Shown: positions 19,801 through 27,405 of the stretch, in pieces | Layout: the number at the start of each line of letters is the position of its first letter | Position numbering within the stretch: position 1 is the first letter of the stretch | Source: a virus | DNA: 64,000 bases | Virus record (IMG/VR): IMGVR_UViG_3300006104_000013 | Span: 35,553 to 99,552 of that record | Strand: one strand, 5' to 3' | The notes under the pieces: model-generated | Told to the model about the DNA's origin: nothing | Seen by the model: the letters and a program-made list of their open reading frames with translations, nothing else | Databases searched by the model: none | Made by a program: the position numbers and the translations under genes

Positions 19801-22800
19801 CTGGCACCAATTGGGAGCGGTGGACCTTTGCTGGGAAGATCGCCGACCGGGCCGGAACCGCTGAGAACCTTGCCATGGGGAATGAGGCGCGGGCACTCAA
19901 AGAGGCATTTATCAATGCTTTCAATGATTCGGACGAATACTCCCCATCAAAGGACGAGGGGAAAGGCGGGAAGGAGTCCGATCGATCTGGTGCGGCAGAA
20001 ATGTCGGAGTTTGATCGGGCAAAATCCTATTACTGGGCGCAACAGAAGAAGACCGGGCGTCGTGACCAGCGTGAAGGCATCGACTATTTCCCGACTCCAG
20101 AACCGATCGGCCAGAAGATGGTTGAATGGGCGGACATCAAACCTGGAGACAAAGTTCTGGAGCCGTCGGCCGGACATGGCGCTATTGCACGGTGGTTCCC
20201 TGAACACTCAGATCGGACTCTAATCGAGCCATCAGGGGAGCTCGCCAGCCGAGCGGCATTAGCCAGTCCAGGGGCCAAGGTTCTCGACCATAACTTCGAG
20301 GACCTCCATAAAGTCAATAAATACGACGCTATCGTGATGAACCCACCCTTTGGACAAGGCGGGAAAACGGCCATCGACCACTTGGCCTTGGCGGCGTCTC
20401 ATATTCGAGAAGGCGGCCGCATTGTCGCCCTGCTGCCTGATGGTCCAGCCGCGAACAAGCGTTTGGCAGACTTCTTGGTCGAGCACAATTACCTCCATGA
20501 CGTTGGCGTGATCAAGCTGCCGGAGTCCGTTTTTGAAAAGGCGGGGACGGCGGTAAGAACCCATGTCGTCGTCCTTGAAAAGCACAGCGATCATAACTCT
20601 ATGGCTGATGGTCCTGGTAAATTTGAAGGGTCCGCAATCCATACTGACAAGAGCAACGCGAAAGATATCAAAGAACTATTTGACCGGATCGAGCATGTTT
20701 CGCTGCCGGGGCGAATCGAACCAACGGTCAAAGAAGTTGAATCTGTACCTGACGCTAAAGGCAACATCAGCGCGGGAGGCCACGACTATGTCCTATCGAC
20801 CGCGCAAAATGGCGATTTCCTGGTCAAGCCGAAGAAGTATTTGGCCGATGACTATCACCGGATCAATGCTTTGGCCAAAGAAAACAATGGCGGATATGGC
20901 AAAGACGATAAATCATTCCGCTTCAAAACCGAGTCGGATCGGTCGGAATTCTTAAAGGCGCTCGCCAGCGGGGCCGAGCCCAAGCCATCGCAGACTGCTG
21001 GGTTTGGGGTCGATTTTGAGAAGGCCCAGGCCGTCCACTCGAAGACAGGTAAGGATCTCTTTGTAGCCATCCCGCAGAGTCGGGTTGAAACCGATAAGTT
21101 TCACCAGATGAATGCGCTGGCCAAGCAATTTGATGGGGCCTATTCGGCGTGGAAAGGGAAGGGGGCTGTTCCTGGGTTCCAGTTTCCTTCCGAGGCAGCG
21201 CGCGAAGCTTTCATCAATGCGGCGACCGAGGAAAAAATCGGACCTCGTGGCGCCGCCGATAATGACGAGATGCCGGATATCACCCCTCACCAAGAAGCGC
21301 GAGGCGAAGTCCTCAAACGTGGGGAATCCGACGGAAACGAGCACAACGCCTTCGTCGATCGAGAGGGCAAGATCATCTATGAGACCAGCGGAAAAAATGA
21401 TTCTGTCGAATTCTCCAACGCAATACTAAAAAGGCTGATGGACCAAAAAGAATCCATAACTATCCACCATAACCATCCTTCAAATAGACCGTTAAGTCAG
21501 CAAGATTTTCTTCTCTTAAGCTATCCTGGTATTGACCATGTTGTTGCGCATGGTGACGGGGTAATGAGTTCAGCTACATTGACGGAACTTGGCCGGTCGA
21601 TTGTCGGAACTGGAGCATCATCCCATGCTGACTGGGAGAAAATAGTTCGTAAAGTTAAGCGCGATGTCGATGAATCGCTGTTTAGCGCTTACGAAGCCGG
21701 AGAAATTGGTTCTGTCCCCACTATGTCTGAACAAAGAATGGCATTGGGGCAAGCTCTGCATCAGTCTGGGCTCATTGAATACCACTCAACTCATGATGTT
21801 GCGCGTGGAGAGCCTGCTTTTAATTATGCTGTTGATAGCGGTGTTACTGGTGCCATATCTTCAGTAAAGCGTTTGAAAAAACCAACAGCGGAGATGGAAG
21901 ATGATCGGTTGCATAGATCCACCTGGACTGGAAGCGTCGATGACGGAATTGCAGACCTTCCGTCGAAAACTGAAAAAAATGGATCAGACGGACAGGGCGG
22001 TAAAAGTGGCTTTGGAGGACATCGATTTGACGATCAAGCGCAAAGTCAGATCGATCAAGATCGAAGCGCAACGGGGAGCTTAAATGGACTTGCCGGGGGC
22101 AGCGAGCCCGTGGAAAAGCCTGACGGGCAAAAAGGAGGACCAAACCCTCGTGGGACATCTGATAGCGACGAGCTGACGGAGACCCAGAGAACCAACCGTC
22201 AGCAGGTGGCGCAAAAGATCAAAGAAGGGGTTGAAGAACACAAGGAGTCGGCAAAGACCCTGTGGAAAGCGATCCAAATGATTTGTGCCCCAATGGCCAC
22301 CGGAACCGATAAGGGCAAGGTGATTGCCAAGCAGTTCGCCAATAGCATTCGTGACGGTCTATATCGCATGAATCAGACGATCGATATGCTGGCCAAGGGG
22401 TTCTCCCCGGAGCAGCTCGGAAATATGTGGCGGGCGCTCGACGATACCTGTGTCCGCCATTCCATGGAAGAACGCGACTTCATCGCCGAAAACATCAATC
22501 GCATCCAGGCCAAAATGGCTGAAAAGTGGATCGAACGAGGAATGCCGGAAGATGAGGCCATGGAAAAAGTATTTCCGGCAGCCATGGAAGCCGCCAAGAT
22601 TGAAGCCCGTGGAGAGCTGGAGAAACGTGAAAAGGCAATGGCCGAAGAGAAGTTCGGGATCTTCTCCCTCCCGGATGATCAGCGCGACATCGTCATGGAC
22701 CTCTCCAAGCAGGCCGACCAGCTTTGGAAAGAAGCTCTGAACGCCAACCTTGTGTCCGGCCAAGGCTTGCCTCGCTGGACTCCGCGCATGCTGGCCATGG

Positions 22801-25109
22801 TCTCGGATGAAGGACATTTTGAGCCGATCCAAGGCGACCCAGCCAAACAGCGGGCCTACCACCTGGATGTTTTGGGGACGAACGCGACAACTGTGGCCCC
22901 CAGCCTCCGCAGCCGCAAGTATATGACGAAGGAAGAGCAGAACGAAGCCGGAGCGCGGATGCGGGACGAATTGGGATTCAACGGCGATATCAAAGTCCTT
23001 GAAGACATCCGCACGATGCCGCTGGCCATGGGGCGAATCCAGCATGCAGTGACGACACGGACTCTGATCAACAAACTTGATTCCATGGGTAAGGCCATGG
23101 GGCTTGAGCTCGTCAAAGAGGGACATGAAGGCGGAGACCATTTCACAGTCAACCATCCGGCATTCAGCATCATGAAGCCGATGTTGGAATGGAAGCCAAT
23201 AAGTAAGGAAGACCTGGAAGATAGGGGTAATTTTGTCCACGACGGAAAGGTCTACAAGGGAGATCCGGACGACGTCGAGAACGCCTCTTTGCTGAAGAGC
23301 TACCGAGTCAAAGGGGATGAAATCCAGCAGCATGCCCCGGTTACGCGCGAGAGTGACGGGTCAACGGTCATGCAAGCCGTACCCATCTCGATCCACCGCT
23401 CATTTGAAGGCCCGTTGCGGGCGATCCTGACGTCGAAGCCGGGGCCGATCTATCAGGCCGTCATGCGGCTCAAAGCGACGGTTACACATATGGTCCTTCT
23501 CTTCCCCACCGTCCACTTGGGGATGGAACTTGGCCGTGCCCTCCCGACTCTGGGTGGGAAAATGTTCACGGTCTCTTTCTGGAAGCAAGCTTTGCAGGAC
23601 ATGGGCGACAAAGAATTCATGTCCTATGCCATCCAGCACGGAATGGACCCGATCGGCAGCTTCTATGAGCACCAGGACATTTCGACTCTGTCCTATGACA
23701 AGGGGCTGATGCCGGGGAAAAGCCCCCCGGCGAAATTGCTCGGCCTCGCTGGCGATCTGGTCAGTAAGGAATTTGGCAATGCTCTGCGTAAGGGCGCTGA
23801 TAAATTCGGCGATTTTTACACCAACACATTGCTGTGGAATCGAGTTCGCCAACTCCAGGTCGGGCTGTTCCGCTCCACGATGGAGGCCGAAACACAGCAT
23901 CTGGCCAAGAAGATCATGGCGCAGGACCCGACGGTGACTCTCGACGAGGCCAGAGAAAAGGCGAAGACCGCTGCGGCATGGATGGCTGGGAACGTCAGCA
24001 ATCGCTATGCCGGGGCTCTTCCACTGGAGTCCATGGGCGAACCGGCTCGCAAATTCTGTAACATCATGCTGTTCTCTCGGATGCTGACCGTCGGCAACTG
24101 GGGCGCAATGAAGGACATGTTCCACGGGATGCCGGGCGATGTCTATTCGTCGATCAAGCAAGCTTGCGGCGAGAATGTCGCTGATCTGGCCAAAAGCGCG
24201 GGTAAGCGTAAGGCCCTAGCTGCCTTCGCCATCGATATCGGCATGATGTACGCCATGAATGCTGGCCTTCAATCAGCATTCAGCATTCTCAACAAGGACA
24301 AGACGGAAGACGAAGAAGTTCAGGGTTACATCGATCGGTATCATGCGGCGATCAACGATGTCGGCAATGACCCATCCCTGTTGCTCGACCCCACCTTCAT
24401 GATTGAACGGATATCTCCTACTTTCGATAATGATGTCGGCGCGGAGAACCGGTTCAAATTCGGCAAGAATATTGAGGGTGCCGATATGTATGGACGCTCT
24501 CCATTTGGTAAAATCGGTGAAGACCTCTTGGGTGCCATTTCCCATCCGCTGAAGATGATGGGCAACAAGATGAGTACCTTGGCCCGTCCGATCATCAGCA
24601 CCATTACCAATGCAGATCCATTTACCCACGATGCCATTTATGACGAAGATGCCCAGGGAGTATGGGCGAATGCTAAGGTTGTTGGCGATGTGGTCAAATA
24701 CTTCATGGAACAACAACTTCCGAGCCAGGAAATCGATTCCGTATCGTCGTGGATTCAAGGGGGAGATGACGCCCATGATTCGATGATTAAGTCTGTGTTG
24801 CCTATTTTGGGGATCACGACGAGAACAGGGAACTCCGGAGGCCCGTCAGCCAGTGTTGCCGCCCAAGTCAAGCGTGAGCATGACCGGACGGTCAAGAATG
24901 CTCGCCGTGAGGTGTCAAAAGACATCCGCGCCGGAAACCTTGATAAAGCGATCGATTATCTGTCAGAGCACGGAATGACGAGCGAGCAGGCGACCAAGTA
25001 CGTGCTCAGCCGTGGGAAACCGAAGGATTACACCGCCGCTCAACGCAAGCTGGTGTCTGAATATGGAACGGATCTTCAGAAGGAACGCGCCGACGAGGCC
25101 GACCAATAG
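13890..25109 (+). CDS. Giant polyvalent protein: PPase-like, SF2 helicase, MTase, HNHP domain
   Basis: About 3739 residues from ATG 13890 (an in-frame TTG lies at 13878). Visible domains follow. At about 640-770 is an inorganic-pyrophosphatase-like polyvalent domain (KDKDHVDAFIGD). At about 1420-2000 is an SF2 helicase with Walker A GTGTGKT at 1460, DESQ at 1546, SATP at 1647 and QEEGRIYRTGQ at 1949. At about 2070-2250 is a methyltransferase with EPSAGHGA and catalytic NPPF at 2150. Two related repeats (INALAKE, MNALAKQ) follow, then an HNHP...SQQD JAB-like domain near 2525. A long helical region with hydrophobic segments ends the protein. Such DarB-like proteins are packaged and injected, and are thought to protect entering DNA; that role is inferred here. 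Confidence 0.88.
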   Translation: MDVTMPDGTVVNNVPDDMSKSDFVAKAKANGAWNPSWDAPQKSQNPGSDDQPGILESGLKGFAKGVIGSAKSLKTTAVGDALHPENDAPEGEPDSVDKLMADPNWWHHGAGWAAKIGAGLGGVAPGMGAAALASAPFGGPEDPLGAAAGTAAWAGVSAMQELPEAYRRNLKNGDDAETAYNKAWKDSGIAAATGALMNIVPGMKAFKGAADATGKISADEAAKAYLKNLVFHTFGTGPAMGAAQDIAQSEVDTGKAPDAQDLALNAAVMGLTGGVQAAIHHGVAKVLPQKAATEGTPNKEVPPPATTGHYVEPTVTGGFQVFGPDQQPVANGLHKTEDLAAAHANSLNAAATEPANTPVDQAAAVQRQGDQQLEGALAQETGDELPPDVPPAVPNGPSLSGLNKPKEPTATGGDEQQTVSEPNATLLHQQKQLQDGLRPAQYFPNETTPLPLPDGMQEVKTDRGVFHINPKLTSEEEVHQKAAEGRIGDLLNLGPYNKDDINNRVATGEQPVAVTERTPDGTEVRAAHGTGQTAAEQAAYFEQTKTPGNTIAVEHPLETVAKRIENAQAAPPAESESPQTPAAPSVESGATPPIDEKTPGTRKNPIDVKTAEDLRAAEENIDHEPTPAQKTASNYEHGHIRLHGLDIGLENGKGSKRTGIGEDGRKWTAAMKAAYGYVKGTIGKDKDHVDAFIGDHVESDKAFIIDQKNLATGEFDEHKVVLGARDEAEAHKIYDGSFSDEEGPARRMATTEVPIHDLKEWLANKSKTQEEAAPHFAEKAEIEAAKEKLKAAISRHPASTIFKIKDAIAATGLDSATARSLLKEVAEEAGLENKSGSFFTSKAGEKLSAFSAVPNPPRRLSTWIKSKGGIKNEGEELTNAIRQRPGLVNNKTGMTHEDAALAAWQAGYFPEHGSPKEDGTPPDISAFLKRLDEDIRGNKQFSEHDTEELEAFNDAISRNEEISKLADEHDIPTSGLTQAEFYDKLRESMSLRDMARLQKEQEDSHLAAMAEAEARQKEWMDQRGEAWEPDWEPKGRPRTLKDLQDEYEREELARRASEGEGSPDASESGSSDASEEGAGSRERSSGDQGGNEDLRNKSIGDAIGLTSEAIAAADKAAKAEADKASKLEQHKLEKSQSKLRKSGQKSAESQKDGLFAKAAEGDQGDLLSQPKPKAEWGSANKLVSTERAEAIREALRAKMRSQISSGLDPETIMLGTELAVYHIEAGARSFADFAGRMIADLGDKIRPFLKMWYNAARDYPGMDDTGMTPYEEVRKFDHNGEFNVPDLSGDLERDSGNAEIGDSVGKPDVQSKGDRATQGSGRGDERAEEGRVRPDSDIGISPDGTASVGEGGDSEVQAEASGARQRAAERGGQPGGYDVGEHGPAIIHIGAESVGKTAGDSPELAKKEAAQAKANKLEVKPGLNNIRETLPYLLPGQHDDIHKAEQRFAKPDGHGMLFSNGTGTGKTFTGGGIIARFVRQGKGDILIVAPSQGIVADWQKALAKIGIESSVLESTTTAGKGVVLATYANLGENRHLADRNWHLVVADESQKLMANENGEPTGALNHFRAITNHPDGLSTKANMQLRDLNDRLDEVTAIAQGKKPPTPEMSREKASELSSELNRELNKKRNDLIDKFSQEPRSKAVFLSATPLPYVKAIDYANGYLFHYPKVEKTGAYNQADGRGQFLMENFGYRMRTGKLTEPDSNVDSGIMERAFHEKLKREGSLSTRRLDVDADYDRKFVLVNDAVGHKIDSLMEFLREADNGKFRHIAEIVNENFDYLSRMRLLEAIKANHFVPIIKKHIEMGRKVVVFHDYNEGGGMNPFDLSNVPNAEVPLRVNGKDEMVNLQDLAREFHDRNPEAKKMDFSQFKAPIETMRDAFPAALFYNGNVPEKARAQAKMLFNQDGSGRDIIVVNSAAGEAGISLHDTTGAHQRVLINLGMPIKPTTAIQEEGRIYRTGQVTDALFRYGNTGTNWERWTFAGKIADRAGTAENLAMGNEARALKEAFINAFNDSDEYSPSKDEGKGGKESDRSGAAEMSEFDRAKSYYWAQQKKTGRRDQREGIDYFPTPEPIGQKMVEWADIKPGDKVLEPSAGHGAIARWFPEHSDRTLIEPSGELASRAALASPGAKVLDHNFEDLHKVNKYDAIVMNPPFGQGGKTAIDHLALAASHIREGGRIVALLPDGPAANKRLADFLVEHNYLHDVGVIKLPESVFEKAGTAVRTHVVVLEKHSDHNSMADGPGKFEGSAIHTDKSNAKDIKELFDRIEHVSLPGRIEPTVKEVESVPDAKGNISAGGHDYVLSTAQNGDFLVKPKKYLADDYHRINALAKENNGGYGKDDKSFRFKTESDRSEFLKALASGAEPKPSQTAGFGVDFEKAQAVHSKTGKDLFVAIPQSRVETDKFHQMNALAKQFDGAYSAWKGKGAVPGFQFPSEAAREAFINAATEEKIGPRGAADNDEMPDITPHQEARGEVLKRGESDGNEHNAFVDREGKIIYETSGKNDSVEFSNAILKRLMDQKESITIHHNHPSNRPLSQQDFLLLSYPGIDHVVAHGDGVMSSATLTELGRSIVGTGASSHADWEKIVRKVKRDVDESLFSAYEAGEIGSVPTMSEQRMALGQALHQSGLIEYHSTHDVARGEPAFNYAVDSGVTGAISSVKRLKKPTAEMEDDRLHRSTWTGSVDDGIADLPSKTEKNGSDGQGGKSGFGGHRFDDQAQSQIDQDRSATGSLNGLAGGSEPVEKPDGQKGGPNPRGTSDSDELTETQRTNRQQVAQKIKEGVEEHKESAKTLWKAIQMICAPMATGTDKGKVIAKQFANSIRDGLYRMNQTIDMLAKGFSPEQLGNMWRALDDTCVRHSMEERDFIAENINRIQAKMAEKWIERGMPEDEAMEKVFPAAMEAAKIEARGELEKREKAMAEEKFGIFSLPDDQRDIVMDLSKQADQLWKEALNANLVSGQGLPRWTPRMLAMVSDEGHFEPIQGDPAKQRAYHLDVLGTNATTVAPSLRSRKYMTKEEQNEAGARMRDELGFNGDIKVLEDIRTMPLAMGRIQHAVTTRTLINKLDSMGKAMGLELVKEGHEGGDHFTVNHPAFSIMKPMLEWKPISKEDLEDRGNFVHDGKVYKGDPDDVENASLLKSYRVKGDEIQQHAPVTRESDGSTVMQAVPISIHRSFEGPLRAILTSKPGPIYQAVMRLKATVTHMVLLFPTVHLGMELGRALPTLGGKMFTVSFWKQALQDMGDKEFMSYAIQHGMDPIGSFYEHQDISTLSYDKGLMPGKSPPAKLLGLAGDLVSKEFGNALRKGADKFGDFYTNTLLWNRVRQLQVGLFRSTMEAETQHLAKKIMAQDPTVTLDEAREKAKTAAAWMAGNVSNRYAGALPLESMGEPARKFCNIMLFSRMLTVGNWGAMKDMFHGMPGDVYSSIKQACGENVADLAKSAGKRKALAAFAIDIGMMYAMNAGLQSAFSILNKDKTEDEEVQGYIDRYHAAINDVGNDPSLLLDPTFMIERISPTFDNDVGAENRFKFGKNIEGADMYGRSPFGKIGEDLLGAISHPLKMMGNKMSTLARPIISTITNADPFTHDAIYDEDAQGVWANAKVVGDVVKYFMEQQLPSQEIDSVSSWIQGGDDAHDSMIKSVLPILGITTRTGNSGGPSASVAAQVKREHDRTVKNARREVSKDIRAGNLDKAIDYLSEHGMTSEQATKYVLSRGKPKDYTAAQRKLVSEYGTDLQKERADEADQ

Positions 25110-25261
25110 GAACGTCTTGGCTTTTTAGCATGTTTGGGGCATAGTCCAGTGACCAGCGGGCCGCTGGAACAACCCCAACATGAATCCGCTTGACGGCGCT
25201 CGTCATGGTTCTTCGGGAAATGACCGGTGCGGCACCTGGACTCACCCTTCGATGAAGCCAT
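25076..25261 (-). CDS. Possible minus-strand small zinc-finger protein, 61 aa
   Basis: The only unexplained gap in the tail cluster (25110-25279) is filled by this antisense frame. It has CRTGH at residues 10-14, CWGC at 28-31 and CPKH at 41-44, which could form one zinc site. It overlaps the last 34 bases of the giant gene. A lone antisense gene in a tight + operon is unusual and the Cys pattern may be accidental, so confidence is low. Confidence 0.3.
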   Translation of the reverse strand: MASSKGESRCRTGHFPKNHDERRQADSCWGCSSGPLVTGLCPKHAKKPRRSYWSASSARSF

Positions 25262-25279
25262 CTTGGCGGGAGATATCCC

Positions 25280-27160
25280 ATGCCGATGATGCCGCTCGCC
25301 ATCAAGCCGGGCGTTAACTCCCAGGCGTCAAAACTTCTTGCGCATGATATGTGGTCGTCCTCGAATTTGATTCGGTTCAAAGATGGGATGCTGCAAAAAC
25401 GTGGTGGCTGGACTCACCTGAATAGCACGACGTTTCTTGGAACTGCTCGCGGGATGCACCCGTTTCAGGATTTGCAGAACAATACATATCTGGCGATTGG
25501 AACAAACCAGCGTCTGAGCCTCTATAATTTCGGAACAGTTTACGACATTACGCCATATCGCTTGACGACGACTCCAGCCGGAGGGGCTCCCTTCGCTGTG
25601 ACGCTGGGGCAGTCAACCGTGGTCGTCACTGATTCTGGGGCCACAGGTGCGCTTTGCCCTGCTGTCGGGGATTGGGTATTCATTTCCGGGGCTTCCGCTG
25701 GAGCATTTAACCTCGGTCTTTATGGGCAAGGGGTTTATCAAGCAGGCACCACCGGCGGCATCAATATGAACGGCTTCTTCCAAGTGAACGCCGTCATCAA
25801 CGCGTCAATCGGAGAATATTCGGTCGCCACTTCGACTGTGGCGAATCAGACCGGAACCGGCGGCGGCGCTCCGACAATCAACTATCTCCTCAGTAGTGCG
25901 TTAGACCCGGTCATCGGCGGCTATGGGACCGGCGTATATGGGAGCGGGTCCTTCGGCGCAACCACATCGCAGGGTGGAGTTGCCATCGTCCTCCGGGAGT
26001 GGTCGCTTGATAACTGGGGTCAGTTTTTAGTGGCCAACCCACTGAATGGTGGCCTTTATCTGTGGACTCCACCGAACACATGGCCGCCGACGTCTGGGGC
26101 TGCGGCACCGGCCGTCGCCATTTCGAGCGCAGACACGTATTTCCCGACAGCATCGCGGGGAATGTTCGTGGCGATGCCACAACGGCAATTGATTTGCTTT
26201 GGAACACAGAACAGCACTCTATCCAACCAAGACCCTCTATTGGTCCAGTTCTCAGACGTTGGAAGCTACACGACCTTCACTCCGACAGTGACAAATCAGG
26301 CTGGGTCTTTCCGACTCTCGTCCGGGTCTCGGATCATGGGTGGCATGCAAGCCATGCAGAACGGACTGATTTGGACAGATATTGAGCTGTGGCAGTTCCA
26401 ATATATTGGGTATCCATTGGTCTATGGCTTTAACAAAATCGGCATCGGCTGCGGACTGATTGGAATGAAGGCTGCGGCCAAGATCGGCCCAACCGTTTAT
26501 TGGATGTCGCTGGATGGGTTCTTCTCATATGACGGCAGCACCGTGAGCCCGTTGCGTTGCTCAGTCTGGGATCGGGTATTCAATAACATCGATCGGAATT
26601 ATGCCGAGGCTGTCTTCGCTGCTCCGAATTCGTATTTCAACGAGATTCTGTGGTTTTTCCCTGTGATCGGTGGAAGTGGGGCGGTGAGCAATTACGTCTC
26701 ATTCAATGTCGTTGATCAGGTCTGGGACTATGGGCAAATGAACCGGACCTGCTGGGTTGACCAATCTGTGTTGGGGGCTCCGATCGGGGCAGACTCAACG
26801 ACCGGCCTAATCCAACAGCATGAAACGTCGAATGATGCCGACGGAAACGCTTTAGACTCATGGGCCGAGACCGGATGGCTGGACATGGCAAGCGGACAGG
26901 AATTCATCTTCTTGGAACGCATGCTGACCGATTTTGTCGTTTCATCCGGGTCAATCGTTCTGATCACGGTAAAGGTCTGCAATTACGTAGGAGACACACC
27001 GCGAGTCTATGGCCCCTTCTCCATAACGTCGGCGACTGAAAACATCATTATTCGTGCGCGCGGAAGATTCATTGCGATCCGGGTAGAGAGCCAGGGGACC
27101 GGTTCTTTTTGGCGCGTCGGGCAAAACTTGATGCTGACCAGCGCAGCGGGGAGACGATAA
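25280..27160 (+). CDS. Tail hub / accessory protein (P22 gp10-like type), 626 aa
   Basis: The opening (MPLAIKPGVNSQASKLLA, then NLIRFKDGMLQKRGGW) is a recurrent start in podoviral tail proteins that form the beta-propeller adaptor below the portal. The body is beta-rich throughout, with repeated Trp, Tyr and Gly strand motifs (GIGCGLIGMKAA, YWMSLDGFFSYDG) consistent with propeller blades. It lies directly before a small conserved protein and the receptor-binding paralogues, so it probably connects the head to the tail fibres. ATG 25280 is the first of two near starts. Confidence 0.65.
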   Translation: MPMMPLAIKPGVNSQASKLLAHDMWSSSNLIRFKDGMLQKRGGWTHLNSTTFLGTARGMHPFQDLQNNTYLAIGTNQRLSLYNFGTVYDITPYRLTTTPAGGAPFAVTLGQSTVVVTDSGATGALCPAVGDWVFISGASAGAFNLGLYGQGVYQAGTTGGINMNGFFQVNAVINASIGEYSVATSTVANQTGTGGGAPTINYLLSSALDPVIGGYGTGVYGSGSFGATTSQGGVAIVLREWSLDNWGQFLVANPLNGGLYLWTPPNTWPPTSGAAAPAVAISSADTYFPTASRGMFVAMPQRQLICFGTQNSTLSNQDPLLVQFSDVGSYTTFTPTVTNQAGSFRLSSGSRIMGGMQAMQNGLIWTDIELWQFQYIGYPLVYGFNKIGIGCGLIGMKAAAKIGPTVYWMSLDGFFSYDGSTVSPLRCSVWDRVFNNIDRNYAEAVFAAPNSYFNEILWFFPVIGGSGAVSNYVSFNVVDQVWDYGQMNRTCWVDQSVLGAPIGADSTTGLIQQHETSNDADGNALDSWAETGWLDMASGQEFIFLERMLTDFVVSSGSIVLITVKVCNYVGDTPRVYGPFSITSATENIIIRARGRFIAIRVESQGTGSFWRVGQNLMLTSAAGRR

Positions 27161-27397
27161 ATGGCGGACACAATAAATGTTCCAGGGATGGCTGATCTTG
27201 TCATGGCCGTCAAAAATTCAAATCAGATCATGGGGCAGCTTATCGCCGCGATCAAAGCTGCATTCCCTCAGAACGCAAGCACAGCGACAACGGCCACAGC
27301 CGGTTCGGCAACTCTTCCTGCGACTCCAGCCGGTTTCTTGGTGGTGAATAACCCTGTCACGGGGCTTGCCGTCAAGATCCCGTACTACAATAATTAG
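27161..27397 (+). CDS. Small conserved tail-region protein, 78 aa
   Basis: The ATG abuts the preceding stop codon. The C-terminal half (ATLPATPAGFLVVNNPVTGL) matches a small phage protein type (ATLPANPAGFLxVxxxGxxxKVPYY) found just before tail fibre genes; the N-terminal half is a short helix (VMAVKNSNQIMGQLIAAIKA). It may be a small tail or fibre-assembly component. No catalytic residues are visible. Confidence 0.6.
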   Translation: MADTINVPGMADLVMAVKNSNQIMGQLIAAIKAAFPQNASTATTATAGSATLPATPAGFLVVNNPVTGLAVKIPYYNN

Positions 27398-27405
27398 GAT
27401 AGGCA

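Noticed and set aside
22359-23333. A 324-codon minus-strand frame inside the giant gene
   Set aside because: It lies within a long, conserved-looking + strand domain and has no recognisable motif.
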